Source of the DNA: Bacteroidota bacterium
GTDB lineage: Bacteria > Bacteroidota > Bacteroidia > Cytophagales > Spirosomataceae
DNA: 64,000 nucleotides
Direction of reading: 5' to 3'
Assembly (NCBI GenBank): GCA_020161355.1
Contig: JAIUOF010000001.1
Location: forward strand, 434,001-498,000
Shown here: piece after piece, positions 45,551 to 54,768 of the stretch
How the letters are laid out: every line of letters begins with the position of its first letter
Position numbering within the stretch: the stretch's first letter is position 1
Made by a program: the position numbers and the translations under genes
The notes under the pieces: generated by a model
Told to the model about the DNA's origin: nothing
Seen by the model: only the letters and a program-made list of their open reading frames with translations
Databases searched by the model: none

Positions 45551-45558
45551 TATTTTTG
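45551..45558 (+). promoter_or_regulatory. -7 element of the phoH-led run
   Basis: TATTTTTG matches TAnnTTTG, 30 bases before the TTG start at 45589. Confidence 0.5.
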
Positions 45559-45588
45559 TGGAAAAATTGAGGATTTTGTTTATAAATT

Positions 45589-46569
45589 TTGAAATTTGAG
45601 GAAATTTTAAAAAAACGAAAAAGTTTGACAGATAAAACAATCAAATTAGAATTTCTGCCCTTGTCAGAATTTCTTGGATTCCAAAACGGCACCATTAAAG
45701 AACTTGCAAAAGCGTTTCCCCAGAGCAAAATTATCTCAAGAGGTGATGAATTGCATCTCAAAGGATCAGAAAAAGAAATTGAGAAACTCAATGAAATCAT
45801 TGAGAAGCTTCTTGAGTACTTTGACAAATATGGGTCCCTTCCAATCGAAAAAGTAAAAGCAATAATTGAAAACGAAAACCATGCTATCGATCATATTCTC
45901 AACCAGGAAGATGTAATCGTTCATGGCAATAAAGGGCTGATAGTCAAGGCCAAGACACCCAATCAGAAGAAACTTGTTGATGCAGTTGAAAATCATGATA
46001 TTGTATTTGCAATAGGACCAGCTGGTACTGGAAAAACTTACACGGCTGTGGCTTTGGCGGTGAGGGCATTAAAGGAAAAATCGGTCAGAAAAATCATCAT
46101 TACCCGACCAGCAGTTGAAGCAGGAGAAAATCTTGGTTTCCTTCCCGGAGATTTAAAGGAAAAAATTGATCCGTATTTAAGGCCCATTTACGACGCACTC
46201 GAAGACATGATTTCAAATGATAAGCTCAAAGGATATCTTGAAAAAAATACGATAGAAATTGCACCTTTAGCATATATGAGAGGCAGGACCCTCGACAATG
46301 CTTTTATACTGTTAGACGAAGCACAAAACACTACTCCAATGCAGCTCAAAATGTTCCTGACACGAATGGGCCCATCGTCTAAAATAATTATTACAGGTGA
46401 TAAGTCTCAGGTTGATTTGCCAAAAAATCAGAAGTCAGGACTTGAAGATGCAGAGAAAAAATTAAATAAAATTAAAGGAATCCAGTTTATACAATTAGAC
46501 GGTTCTGATGTGGTAAGGCACCCCTTGGTTGTAAAAATTCTGGAAGCTTATGAAAAAGCTGATTTTTAA
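45589..46569 (+). CDS. PhoH-family ATPase
   Basis: A 326-residue PhoH-like protein: an N-terminal KH-like region (about 18-70), then the P-loop AIGPAGTGKTYT (Walker A 143-150), RPAVEAGENLGFLPGDLKEK, the LDEAQNTTPMQLKMFLTR Walker B region and TGDKSQVDLP. Members bind RNA and are linked to phosphate response or ribosome maturation (YbeZ-YbeY). The start is TTG at 45589: an in-frame TAA lies 4-6 bases upstream and no ATG lies nearby in frame. It overlaps the next gene by 20 bases. Confidence 0.92.
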   Translation: MKFEEILKKRKSLTDKTIKLEFLPLSEFLGFQNGTIKELAKAFPQSKIISRGDELHLKGSEKEIEKLNEIIEKLLEYFDKYGSLPIEKVKAIIENENHAIDHILNQEDVIVHGNKGLIVKAKTPNQKKLVDAVENHDIVFAIGPAGTGKTYTAVALAVRALKEKSVRKIIITRPAVEAGENLGFLPGDLKEKIDPYLRPIYDALEDMISNDKLKGYLEKNTIEIAPLAYMRGRTLDNAFILLDEAQNTTPMQLKMFLTRMGPSSKIIITGDKSQVDLPKNQKSGLEDAEKKLNKIKGIQFIQLDGSDVVRHPLVVKILEAYEKADF

Positions 46570-47824
46570 CCTGATTGTATTTATTTTAATCAGTTCTCAT
46601 GATACAATTTCTCAAAATGTCGTGAGAAAATGTGCCGTGCCCGAAAACCGCCCAACAAAAGTTCTTTTACAGCATAAAAAGTTACAGGAGAAAATTGATG
46701 AATATTTTCTCAAAACTGATTTTCTGGAGAAAAAGGAGGAAAAAGTAATAAAAATCCCAATTGTGTTTCATATAATTCACAATAATAAGACAGGAAACAT
46801 TGGTGGAGCCGAAAACGGAAATATATCAGACGAACAAATATTTTCTCAAATCAGAGTATTAAATGAAGATTACAGAAAATTAGAAAATACGCCTGCCTTT
46901 AATTCAAATCCGGTAGGAGCGGATATGAAAATCGAGTTTTTCCTGGCCAAAATCGATCCAGACGGTAAACCAACTACGGGTATCAACCGAATTTACCATA
47001 GTAAAAAAGAATTCGATGTATTTGAGGATAATTTCCAGCTTTCTGATATTTCTTACTGGGACTCCTCCAAATACCTGAATATTTGGGTTACTACTTTGGC
47101 CGATAATTATCTTGGATATGCCGAATTTCCGGGAGGAAACTTTGACGGTTTAGAACTTGAAGATATTGATGAAAGAATTGATGGGGTTATAATTGATCAT
47201 CATGCATTGGGGCGACAAACCGGCACGGCCATCGAAGGAGTTTATACCTATGGTCGTACACTCACCCATGAAATTGGACATTGGCTGGGTTTAATACATA
47301 CCTGGGGTGATGAATTTTGCGGTACAGACTATTGTGAAGATACTCCGCCAGCAGAGCGAGGGAACCTGGGCGTTAAATGCAATGCAATTTTCTCAAATTG
47401 TAATAATGTCAAGACCCAAAACATGATAGAAAACTATATGGACTATACGGCCGATAGTTGCATGAATATTTTTACATCAGATCAAAAAAACAGGGTAAGG
47501 GCAATTTTAGATATAAGTAAAAGAAGGAAGAAATTAATCGCAAATGCTGAATTTGACCTGCCGAAAGTTGAAAACCTTCAGGTAAAAGTGTTGGAAAATC
47601 CTACAATTAATGAAAGTATCGGGGTTCAAATTTTGGTCAAAGACCTTGAAACTATCGAATATGCGATAATTGATCAAAAAGGTATTATTCTGACCAAAAT
47701 TACCCTAAAAGATACCCCCAGCAGGGTTATTTTGATCCCCAAAAATATATTGGCTCCTGGTATTAATCATCTCAGAGTAAAATCTTCGACTGAGGAAGTA
47801 ACTAAAAAACTTATTTTGCGATAA
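46550..47824 (+). CDS. Secreted M43 (pappalysin-like) zinc metalloprotease
   Basis: A 424-residue exported protease. The signal peptide ends near TISQ (about 22). The zinc motif is HEIGHWLGLIH (HExxHxxGxxH, about 240-250) with the Met-turn NYMDYT near 296 and Cys residues expected in pappalysins. The last 75 residues form a beta domain ending GINHLRVKSSTEEVTKKLILR, resembling a type IX secretion C-terminal sorting domain, so it is probably released or anchored outside the cell. It starts 20 bases inside phoH. Confidence 0.88.
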   Translation: MKKLIFNLIVFILISSHDTISQNVVRKCAVPENRPTKVLLQHKKLQEKIDEYFLKTDFLEKKEEKVIKIPIVFHIIHNNKTGNIGGAENGNISDEQIFSQIRVLNEDYRKLENTPAFNSNPVGADMKIEFFLAKIDPDGKPTTGINRIYHSKKEFDVFEDNFQLSDISYWDSSKYLNIWVTTLADNYLGYAEFPGGNFDGLELEDIDERIDGVIIDHHALGRQTGTAIEGVYTYGRTLTHEIGHWLGLIHTWGDEFCGTDYCEDTPPAERGNLGVKCNAIFSNCNNVKTQNMIENYMDYTADSCMNIFTSDQKNRVRAILDISKRRKKLIANAEFDLPKVENLQVKVLENPTINESIGVQILVKDLETIEYAIIDQKGIILTKITLKDTPSRVILIPKNILAPGINHLRVKSSTEEVTKKLILR

Positions 47825-47858
47825 GTTATTTTTCTATAGAAATGAACTAATTTTGTAT

Positions 47859-48317
47859 ATGATCAAACCAAAATTCGACGATATATTCATGGATTTGGCA
47901 GTTTCACTGGCTAAACGCTCTCATTGTGTGAAAGCTCAGGTTGGAGCGGTTTTGACCAATGAAACCAGGATTATATCCATTGGCTACAACGGTCCACCTG
48001 CAGGGACTCACAATTGTGATGAAGATTTTGGACAAACCGGTTGCCCAAGGGACTCGAAAGGGAGTTGTTCGCTCGCATTGCATGCCGAACAAAACGCAAT
48101 TCTGTATGCTGCTAAAAACGGGGCAAAAGTTGAGGATTCTACACTGTACGTTACATTATCGCCTTGTATTGCTTGTGCACGGGTAATTTACTCAATGAAG
48201 ATAAGAAAAGTAGTTTATTTAGATTCTTATGCAAAATATAAAGGAATTCCATCAGACGAAGGAGTCGATTTTTTAAGACAGTTTGGAGTTGAAGTAATCC
48301 AATATTCTAAAGAATGA
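47859..48317 (+). CDS. dCMP deaminase family protein
   Basis: A 152-residue zinc deaminase of the ComEB/dCMP deaminase family, starting at ATG 47859 (a TTG two codons earlier is less likely). Conserved features: SHCVKAQVGAVLTNE, SIGYNGPPAGTHNCDE, HAEQNAILYAA (zinc His and catalytic Glu) and SPCIACARVIY (zinc Cys pair). It makes dUMP from dCMP for dTTP supply. It overlaps the next gene by 4 bases. Confidence 0.92.
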   Translation: MIKPKFDDIFMDLAVSLAKRSHCVKAQVGAVLTNETRIISIGYNGPPAGTHNCDEDFGQTGCPRDSKGSCSLALHAEQNAILYAAKNGAKVEDSTLYVTLSPCIACARVIYSMKIRKVVYLDSYAKYKGIPSDEGVDFLRQFGVEVIQYSKE

Positions 48318-48925
48318 ATTATCTGGCTCATCTTTTTCTTTCAGGTAAAAATGATGGCATTATTGTAGGAAACATTCTTGAAGATTTTATTTCCGGCCAT
48401 ATTGAACACCCTAAAAATGCATACATTCCTGAGGATATCAAATTGGGGCTGAAAATGCACCGCATGATTGATACTTTTACTGATTCTCACGCAGTTTTAA
48501 AAGAGTCTAAGGCTTTATTTTATCCAATAAACGGAAAGTATGCCTCAATTGTTATGGATGTATTATACGATCATTTTCTTCAAAAAAACTGGGAAAATTA
48601 CTCTTCTGAAGAATTTGATAGTTTTAGGAAAAGGATATATGAATCCATTAGGTATCAGGAGGATATTCAACCGGAAAATATGAAAAAACTGGTGAATTCA
48701 ATGATAGAACACGACTGGCTTAAGAATTATATTGAGATTTGGGGACTAGAAAAAGCTTTTAATAATTTAAACAAAAGAATTAACAAGCCTGAAGTAGATT
48801 TAATAAAAAGCCTGAGTATTTTTGAGAAAAATTATGATTTTCTTGATTTGAACTTTAAAGAATTCTTCCCCGAACTTTTAAATGCGTCAAGAACTTTTTT
48901 GAAAGAAAACCATTTAAATGGCTAA
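48314..48925 (+). CDS. Acyl carrier protein phosphodiesterase (AcpH-type)
   Basis: A 203-residue HD-related protein of the DUF479/ACP phosphodiesterase family, which removes phosphopantetheine from ACP. It opens with MNYLAHLFLSGKNDGIIVGN, and the blocks ILEDFISG, GLKMHRMIDTFTDSH and VMDVLYDHFL supply the metal His/Asp residues. Function follows family; this has not been tested in Bacteroidota as far as I know. It is coupled on both sides, ATGA with the deaminase and an 8-base overlap with holA. Confidence 0.88.
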   Translation: MNYLAHLFLSGKNDGIIVGNILEDFISGHIEHPKNAYIPEDIKLGLKMHRMIDTFTDSHAVLKESKALFYPINGKYASIVMDVLYDHFLQKNWENYSSEEFDSFRKRIYESIRYQEDIQPENMKKLVNSMIEHDWLKNYIEIWGLEKAFNNLNKRINKPEVDLIKSLSIFEKNYDFLDLNFKEFFPELLNASRTFLKENHLNG

Positions 48926-49937
48926 TAATTACCAACAGATAATAAGTAAATTAAGCTCAAAAAGTCTTAAACCTGTGTATTTGCTACACGGAACAGAACC
49001 TTATTATATTGATCAATTCGCTCAAAAAATTCTGGATATTGCCATCCCTGATTTCGAAAAAGGTTTTAATGAATACGTCCTTTATGGTAAAGATATTTCT
49101 ACTGGTGATATCATAAATTACGCCAGAAAATTCCCGATGATGGCTGAAAAGCAGTTGGTATTGGTTAAAGAAGCTCATCAGATTTCTGACCTGGCCAACA
49201 AAGAAAATCAGACTTTAATTGAGAATTATGTAAAAAATCCGCTGAGCACCACCATTCTTGTTTTGGCATTTGGAAAAGCCCAGGATGAGCGGAAGTCATG
49301 GGTTAAAAGTTTTGCCAATCAGGGCGAAATTCATAATTTCAAAAAAATGTATGATTATGAAATTCCCGATTTTATTATAAACTTTTGTGCAGCCAATGAA
49401 TTAAAAATTAGTCCCAAGGCTGTTCAGTTATTATCAGAGCACATTGGAAATAACCTCCAGTCTATTCACAACGAAATCAATAAAATCAAACTGAATCTAA
49501 AAGAAGGCGAGGCCATTGATGCTACTGCAGTTGAAAAATACGTTGGAATTTCGAAAGAATACAACGTTTTTGAACTTCAAAAAGCACTTATTGAGAAAAA
49601 TTCCAAAAAGTGCTATCAAATTGTCAAATTCTTTGGAGACAACACAAAAGACAATCCGATTACACCCAATTTGATAATTTTATTTAACTTTTTTTCAAAA
49701 GTATTGCTTTTGCATGCATTAAAAAACCGGCCTGATAATGAGTTGGCAACTATCATGGGAGTAAATGCATATTTTTTGAAAGATTATAAAAAAGCTGCAC
49801 AAAGCTACTCAATTGGTCAATTGATGAAAGTTATTCATCATATCAGGATTGCAGATCAAAAATCAAAGGGGGTAGAAGCGGGTATGACTTCCGAAGGCGA
49901 TTTGTATATTGATTTGATTTTCAATATTCTGAATTAA
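48918..49937 (+). CDS. holA: DNA polymerase III subunit delta
   Basis: HolA opens the beta clamp in the clamp loader. The 339-residue protein has the degenerate AAA+ fold: VYLLHGTEPYYIDQFAQ at the N-terminus, KFPMMAEKQLVLVKEA (beta-binding region), and a C-terminal helical collar including 'FNFFSKVLLLHAL' and 'SIGQLMKVIHHIRIADQKSKG'. Low sequence conservation is normal for delta. It ends by overlapping the convergent NUDIX gene by 17 bases. Confidence 0.9.
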   Translation: MANNYQQIISKLSSKSLKPVYLLHGTEPYYIDQFAQKILDIAIPDFEKGFNEYVLYGKDISTGDIINYARKFPMMAEKQLVLVKEAHQISDLANKENQTLIENYVKNPLSTTILVLAFGKAQDERKSWVKSFANQGEIHNFKKMYDYEIPDFIINFCAANELKISPKAVQLLSEHIGNNLQSIHNEINKIKLNLKEGEAIDATAVEKYVGISKEYNVFELQKALIEKNSKKCYQIVKFFGDNTKDNPITPNLIILFNFFSKVLLLHALKNRPDNELATIMGVNAYFLKDYKKAAQSYSIGQLMKVIHHIRIADQKSKGVEAGMTSEGDLYIDLIFNILN

Positions 49938-50454
49938 GTATTTTCTCTAACATTCTTAAAATCGACTTTTCTTCCGAATATTCACTGATATTCGATATAT
50001 CTATCCATTTTAAGTCTATTGTTTCATGATTTTGAATGAGTGGGAAATTACTATCGGCGAAAAACAGAAACCTGACATCAAAATGTTCATGCTCAGGTAT
50101 ACCTTTTCTTTCCGGAATTATATGAATATCCAAATCAAAAATTTCTCCATCTGAAATGCAATCCTTCAGGCCGGTTTCCTCCCAAACTTCCTTCTTTGCC
50201 ACAGAAAAAACATCCTTGTCACCGTCACAATGACCACCGGGTTGAAGCCATTTGTCTAGTTTTTTATGGTGTATCAAAAGTACTTTTCTGCGATTTTTAT
50301 CAAAAATAAAGGCAGATGCAGTTATATGTCCGGCCAAGGATTCTCTTGAATAGCAATTGGAATTATGGGTTATTAATTCGATAAACCTCTCCTTAAAAGC
50401 TATTTCCTCTTCAAATTCTGATGAATATTTTTTTATTTTTTCTAATAGCATCAA
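49921..50454 (-). CDS. NUDIX hydrolase
   Basis: A 177-residue NUDIX protein. The Nudix box reads GGHCDGDKDVFSVAKKEVWEETGLK (about 92-116 region): the G, the EExG and hydrophobic positions are kept, but the first Glu is Lys and the central Arg-Glu is Lys-Glu, so the canonical box is altered. The preceding GHITASAFIFDKNRRKVLLIHHKKLDKW is family-typical. Nucleotide-sugar or dNTP substrates are possible. It overlaps holA at its 3' end. Confidence 0.85.
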   Translation of the reverse strand: MMLLEKIKKYSSEFEEEIAFKERFIELITHNSNCYSRESLAGHITASAFIFDKNRRKVLLIHHKKLDKWLQPGGHCDGDKDVFSVAKKEVWEETGLKDCISDGEIFDLDIHIIPERKGIPEHEHFDVRFLFFADSNFPLIQNHETIDLKWIDISNISEYSEEKSILRMLEKILNSEY

Positions 50455-50466
50455 TGTAACTAATAA

Positions 50467-51495
50467 TCACCAAACTGCAATGCCATTTGGCTTTGAACCA
50501 GTAATAATTTTTTTTAATTGTTTCCTTGTGTTTACATCAAAAATAAGAGCCGAGTTTGACTTTTGATTAATAATTACAGCCTTGGAATCATTATCAAAAA
50601 AGGCCAGTTGATGCGGGTCATTTTCAGTTTCAATTTCATTGATTTTCTCCCATTTTCCGGATTCTTTTTTGTAAATAAAAACTTTATTTAAACTAGGGCC
50701 TGCACATATCCAGATCTCCTGATTAACGGGATTATAAACCATCATGCCGGGTTTAAAAGGAAAATCTATATAATCAGTAACTGTCAAAGTAGAAATATTT
50801 ACAACATTTAGGGAGTTTCTAACTGCGTTTTCAACGAATACCACATCTTCAGCCCAGCCGGGCCAAACATTGGTAGGATAGGGGTCTATTTTTATTTCTT
50901 TAATGATTTCCTTTTTCTCGGTATCGATAACCGTTAAAAACGAAGTTTCACCACAGGCGATTACGGCATTTGCACCATTATTTACGATTAACAGTTCGCT
51001 TGGATCTGGCCCAACGGGTATCTCTTTTATTAAACTTCCGGTCAAATCGGCATAAATATTTACTTTACCAGAATGACTCATCAATCCTGTCCAAATTTCA
51101 TCAGACTTTTTGGAAAAAACTGTATTGTAATTGGCAAACGGTACGCCAAAAAACAATTTGCGTTTTCCCGTTTTCGAATCAAAAACACCAACATTACCCA
51201 AAGCTGTTACAAAATGAAGATTATCATGGGCTAAGGCAAAGTCGAATTCCGGAAAAGCAATTGAAAACTCAGACTTATCATGGTTAAAGGAAATATGATG
51301 AGCAAATGTGTTTTCTTTTGATTCCAGAAAAAATTGATTCTTTTTTTCCAGCGTTTCAGAATTAATGAGCGTAATACTATTGTCGCCACCGTTTACAATA
51401 AAAATATCACCTTTTTGAGCATCAAGATTTTTGGTGATATCTGATTTTTCGCAGGAAATAAAGAGAATAAAAATAAGTAGAGTAAAAAATCGCAT
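50467..51495 (-). CDS. Beta-propeller (YncE-like) lipoprotein
   Basis: A 342-residue lipoprotein with start ATG 51495, giving MRFFTLLIFILFISC: lipobox LFISC, Cys near residue 15. The remainder has YVTN/NHL-type beta-propeller repeats ('GDIFIVNGGDNSITLINSETL', 'PSELLIVNNGANAVIACGETSFLTVIDTEKK', 'PYPTNVWPGW'). Likely an outer-membrane or periplasmic binding protein; the ligand is unknown. An upstream ATG at 51522 would place a 9-residue tail before the signal. Its start follows a terminator by 2 bases. Confidence 0.83.
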   Translation of the reverse strand: MRFFTLLIFILFISCEKSDITKNLDAQKGDIFIVNGGDNSITLINSETLEKKNQFFLESKENTFAHHISFNHDKSEFSIAFPEFDFALAHDNLHFVTALGNVGVFDSKTGKRKLFFGVPFANYNTVFSKKSDEIWTGLMSHSGKVNIYADLTGSLIKEIPVGPDPSELLIVNNGANAVIACGETSFLTVIDTEKKEIIKEIKIDPYPTNVWPGWAEDVVFVENAVRNSLNVVNISTLTVTDYIDFPFKPGMMVYNPVNQEIWICAGPSLNKVFIYKKESGKWEKINEIETENDPHQLAFFDNDSKAVIINQKSNSALIFDVNTRKQLKKIITGSKPNGIAVW

Positions 51496-51496
51496 A

Positions 51497-51530
51497 AAAA
51501 AAACGTTGCCTTTAAAAGACAACGTTTGTT
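51497..51530 (-). terminator. Terminator abutting the next start codon
   Basis: On the minus strand AACGTTG and CAACGTT arms flank a TCTTTTAAAGG loop, with eight T directly before the ATG of the propeller lipoprotein (51495). It terminates the 94-residue peptide gene. Confidence 0.85.
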
Positions 51531-51549
51531 ATGATTAATAATTTTGAAA

Positions 51550-51834
51550 TCATTTAGAAATTAACCCAAAAACCAATTTAACAATCGAAGAAAACACAAA
51601 ACTGAAAAACTTTTGAATAATGCTTTTGGTTTTCTCGGCTTCTTTATTTTTTTCAACCGAAGGCGTTTCAGGTATAACAGAAATGGAATTTGAATAACTT
51701 GATTTTGATGCTATAGTCCGATTTTTAGATGTATTTTGAATCGTCATAGTAGCTTTGGGATTGTCAGAAATACCAAAACTTGACAATGAAAAAGTTGCAA
51801 CCATCATCAACAAATAGAGCACTGTTTTTTTCAT
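51550..51834 (-). CDS. Small secreted protein ending in a cationic amphipathic helix
   Basis: 94 residues, start ATG 51834. A signal peptide (MKKTVLYLLMMVATFSLSSFG) is followed by a Ser/Thr/Asn-rich linker, an EKNKEAEKTK segment, and the C-terminal helix SIIQKFFSFVFSSIVKLVFG plus LISK. Polar residues S, Q/K, S, S, K, G, S/K recur every 3-4 positions, so this helix is amphipathic, and its only charges are Lys. I do not recognise the family. It could be a membrane-active peptide, a membrane anchor or a regulator. It has its own promoter and terminator. Confidence 0.6.
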   Translation of the reverse strand: MKKTVLYLLMMVATFSLSSFGISDNPKATMTIQNTSKNRTIASKSSYSNSISVIPETPSVEKNKEAEKTKSIIQKFFSFVFSSIVKLVFGLISK

Positions 51835-51851
51835 AATTCCAATTTTTTGAC

Positions 51852-51882
51852 CAAAATTAAGGATATCTAATTGATTTCCAAA
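51852..51882 (-). promoter_or_regulatory. Consensus promoter of the small secreted protein gene
   Basis: On the minus strand TTTG (51882-51879), exactly 19 bases, TAATTTTG (51859-51852), 17 bases before ATG 51834. The -33 element ends just after the fumC stop, so the gene has an independent promoter. Confidence 0.75.
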
Positions 51883-51887
51883 CAAAA

Positions 51888-53288
51888 TCAATTAATTTTT
51901 CCTACCATCTCCTCAGGTTTTACCCATTGGTCGAACTCTTGAGCAGTCAAATATCCTAACTTAATAGCCGTTTCTTTCAAAGTACTGTTGTTTTTATGGG
52001 CAGTTTGAGCTATTTCGGCAGCTTTATAATATCCAATTTTAGTATTTAAAGCCGTAACAAGCATCAATGAATTATTCACATGTTTTGTTATGTTTTCATG
52101 CAATGGCTTGATTCCAACCGCACATTTATCATTAAATGACACACATACATCACCAATCAATCTAGCCGAATGCAAGAAATTATGAATCATCACAGGCTTG
52201 AATACATTAAGCTCAAAATGACCAGTTGCACCACCAATGTTTATAGCTACGTCATTACCCATAACCTGTGCTGCCACCATAGTCATGGCTTCGCTTTGGG
52301 TTGGGTTCACTTTTCCCGGCATAATTGACGAACCTGGTTCGTTGTCAGGAATAAATATTTCCCCGATACCTGATCTCGGACCCGACGAAAGCATCCTAAC
52401 GTCGTTTCCAATTTTCATCAGACTTACTGCCACCGTTTTAAGTGCTCCATGTGCTTCTACAATGGCATCATGTGCTGCCAAAGCCTCAAATTTATTTTCA
52501 GCTGTTACAAAAGGCAAACCGGTTAATGCAGCAATATGTTTGGCAACATTGACGTCATAACCATCTGGAGTGTTAATACCTGTACCAACAGCCGTACCTC
52601 CCAATGCTAGCTCAGATAAATGGGCTAAAGTATTTTTTATGGCTTTTATTCCATGATTTAGCTGAGATACATATCCTGAAAATTCCTGACCCAGGGTAAG
52701 GGGCGTAGCATCCATGAAGTGGGTACGACCGATTTTAACCACTGACATGAAATCTTTTGATTTTTGGGCCAGCGTGTCTCTCAGTTTTTCAATGCCCGGA
52801 ATGGTTTTTTCAATCAAAATCTTATAGGCAGCAATGTGCATGGCCGTAGGGAAGGTATCATTTGATGACTGCGACTTATTTACGTCATCGTTGGGATGTA
52901 AATATTTTTTTTCATCCAGTAGCTCACCCCCTTTGATTACATGGCCGCGATAAGCGATAACTTCGTTACAGTTCATATTGGATTGTGTACCTGATCCGGT
53001 CTGCCAAACTACAAGCGGAAACTGATCATCAAGTTTTCCTTCCAGAATTTCATCGCAAACGATACCAATAAGTTTTGCCTTTTCTTCATCAATCACACCT
53101 GCGTCAAGGTTCGCTAAAGCTGCTGCTTTTTTTAAATATGCGAAAGCTCTGATGATTTCCTTTGGCATTTTATTGATATCCTGTGCAATTTGAAAATTCT
53201 CAATAGAGCGTTGTGTTTGTGCTCCCCAATATACATCTACAGGCACTTTTACCTGCCCCATGGTATCTTTTTCGATTCTGTATTCCAT
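51888..53288 (-). CDS. fumC: Class II fumarate hydratase
   Basis: FumC interconverts fumarate and malate in the TCA cycle. The 466-residue protein has the superfamily signature [16 protein letters not shown] (about 315-330) with the catalytic Ser, the [14 protein letters not shown] block near 190 with the catalytic His, and [13 protein letters not shown] near 100. It is preceded by a clear promoter and not cotranscribed with the small gene downstream. Confidence 0.97.
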   Translation of the reverse strand: MEYRIEKDTMGQVKVPVDVYWGAQTQRSIENFQIAQDINKMPKEIIRAFAYLKKAAALANLDAGVIDEEKAKLIGIVCDEILEGKLDDQFPLVVWQTGSGTQSNMNCNEVIAYRGHVIKGGELLDEKKYLHPNDDVNKSQSSNDTFPTAMHIAAYKILIEKTIPGIEKLRDTLAQKSKDFMSVVKIGRTHFMDATPLTLGQEFSGYVSQLNHGIKAIKNTLAHLSELALGGTAVGTGINTPDGYDVNVAKHIAALTGLPFVTAENKFEALAAHDAIVEAHGALKTVAVSLMKIGNDVRMLSSGPRSGIGEIFIPDNEPGSSIMPGKVNPTQSEAMTMVAAQVMGNDVAINIGGATGHFELNVFKPVMIHNFLHSARLIGDVCVSFNDKCAVGIKPLHENITKHVNNSLMLVTALNTKIGYYKAAEIAQTAHKNNSTLKETAIKLGYLTAQEFDQWVKPEEMVGKIN

Positions 53289-53313
53289 TATTTTTTGTTT
53301 GAATAATTAAGTA

Positions 53314-53344
53314 CAAATTTAGTATCTGCAAAACGATATACAAA
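53314..53344 (-). promoter_or_regulatory. Consensus promoter of fumC
   Basis: On the minus strand TTTG (53344-53341), exactly 19 bases, TAAATTTG (53321-53314), 25 bases before the ATG. Confidence 0.75.
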
Positions 53345-53404
53345 TAATTAAAATCATATAATTGACAAATTTTTGCTTTAAATATTTACTCATTTTAATA
53401 TATA

Positions 53405-53440
53405 AAAAAACAAAGAAACCGCCATTTTGACGGTTTCTTT
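53405..53440 (-). terminator. Terminator of the nucleoside transporter gene
   Basis: AAAGAAACCG (53412-53421) and CGGTTTCTTT (53431-53440) form a perfect 10-base-pair stem around ACATTTTG-like loop; on the minus strand a run of T follows (complement of 53403-53410). The T run on the plus side is shorter. Confidence 0.85.
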
Positions 53441-53463
53441 TTAATACAATCTTCTAAATGAAT

Positions 53464-54669
53464 TTAATTCTGAATTTTCTTCGTATTATCTCTGAAAAAC
53501 AAAACAAACAAAACCATTACGGCCATGGCTATATAAGCCGGCACCCACCATACAGCAGTCCAATTATGAATTGTAACGCCATTTTGAATGGTGGTGTAAG
53601 CATCTAATACTTTTCCTGATAATAGTGAACCTATACCCATTCCTATGCCATAAGTAGCAAGCGTAATCAAGCCCTGGGCCGAACTTTTAATTTTTTCTCC
53701 AGACTTTTTATCGGTGTAAATCTGGCCTGTTACGAAGAAAAAGTCATAACATACACCATGAAGCAAAATTCCAATAATCAGAATCCACTGGCTTGAAATA
53801 CCATCGCCATATCCAAAAGCTACAAATCTGATAATCCAGGCAATCAAACCAACGATAAGCATTTTTTTGATGCCGAATTTTTGTAAAGCAAACGGAATCA
53901 ACAACATAAATAATACTTCAGACATCTGCCCCAAAGACATTTTATTTTCTACATTAGTTAGGTTAGATTCAGTTAATGAGAGATTGGCGTGAGCATAATA
54001 AAAAGCAAGAGGAATGCTAATCAATACCGATGAAACAAAGAAAATGACATAAGATCTATCCTTAAATAAAACAAAAGCGTCAACACCCAAAATTTTTGAA
54101 AGAGAAGTTTCTCCGGTTGATTTTGGAGGGGTATCGGGAAGGGTAAATGAGAATAAAGCCCAAATAATAGAAGTAACCATCGAAATTTTAAAGATATCAA
54201 CTTTATCACCCAAAGCATAGAAACCTACGATATTGGTTACTACTATCCAGGATATCGTTCCAAAAACCCTGATAAAAGGGAATTCTTTGCCCGGATCTTT
54301 CATTTGATTCATTGCAATAGAATTGGAAAGTGCAAGATTAGGAGCAAATGTTAATGTATAAGCCAGAATATACCAGAAAAAGACATCAGGATCTTTGGTT
54401 TGGATCAATAAGTATAGAATTCCGGCACCAATCAAATTGAGAACTCCCATTACTTTTTGGGCAGAAAAATACCTGTCGGCAATCATTCCGATGAAAAAAG
54501 GAGCAACAATTGAAGCAATAGAAAACGTGGTATAAGCTTGCCCCTGCTGCTCTCCGGTGGCTTTTAATGCTTTAAAAAGATACTTGCCCATCTGTCCGTA
54601 CCATGCACCCCAGGTAAAAAACATTAGGAACATCATGACAATGAGCTGAATTCTGACTGTTAATTTCAT
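53464..54669 (-). CDS. Nucleoside:H+ symporter (NupG/XapB-like MFS permease)
   Basis: A 401-residue transporter with 12 predicted transmembrane helices. The start LIVMMFLMFFTWGAWYGQMGKYL and the IADRYFSAQK loop are NupG-family features, and the VCYDFFFVTGQIYTDKK block near 300 is also typical. NupG imports purine and pyrimidine nucleosides. The exact nucleoside is not predictable. A terminator follows. Confidence 0.85.
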   Translation of the reverse strand: MKLTVRIQLIVMMFLMFFTWGAWYGQMGKYLFKALKATGEQQGQAYTTFSIASIVAPFFIGMIADRYFSAQKVMGVLNLIGAGILYLLIQTKDPDVFFWYILAYTLTFAPNLALSNSIAMNQMKDPGKEFPFIRVFGTISWIVVTNIVGFYALGDKVDIFKISMVTSIIWALFSFTLPDTPPKSTGETSLSKILGVDAFVLFKDRSYVIFFVSSVLISIPLAFYYAHANLSLTESNLTNVENKMSLGQMSEVLFMLLIPFALQKFGIKKMLIVGLIAWIIRFVAFGYGDGISSQWILIIGILLHGVCYDFFFVTGQIYTDKKSGEKIKSSAQGLITLATYGIGMGIGSLLSGKVLDAYTTIQNGVTIHNWTAVWWVPAYIAMAVMVLFVLFFRDNTKKIQN

Positions 54670-54756
54670 TATTTATTCAAGGTTTTGTAAGAATTTGCAA
54701 GCTATCAAAAAAAATTATTGTGAGGAAATCCAAATGGGGAAATCATGAAAAATCCG

Positions 54757-54764
54757 TAATTTTG
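54757..54764 (+). promoter_or_regulatory. -7 element adjoining the truA start codon
   Basis: TAATTTTG matches TAnnTTTG and ends 4 bases before the truA ATG, which would place transcription start at or next to the ATG. No -33 element is evident. Confidence 0.35.
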
Positions 54765-54768
54765 GCAC

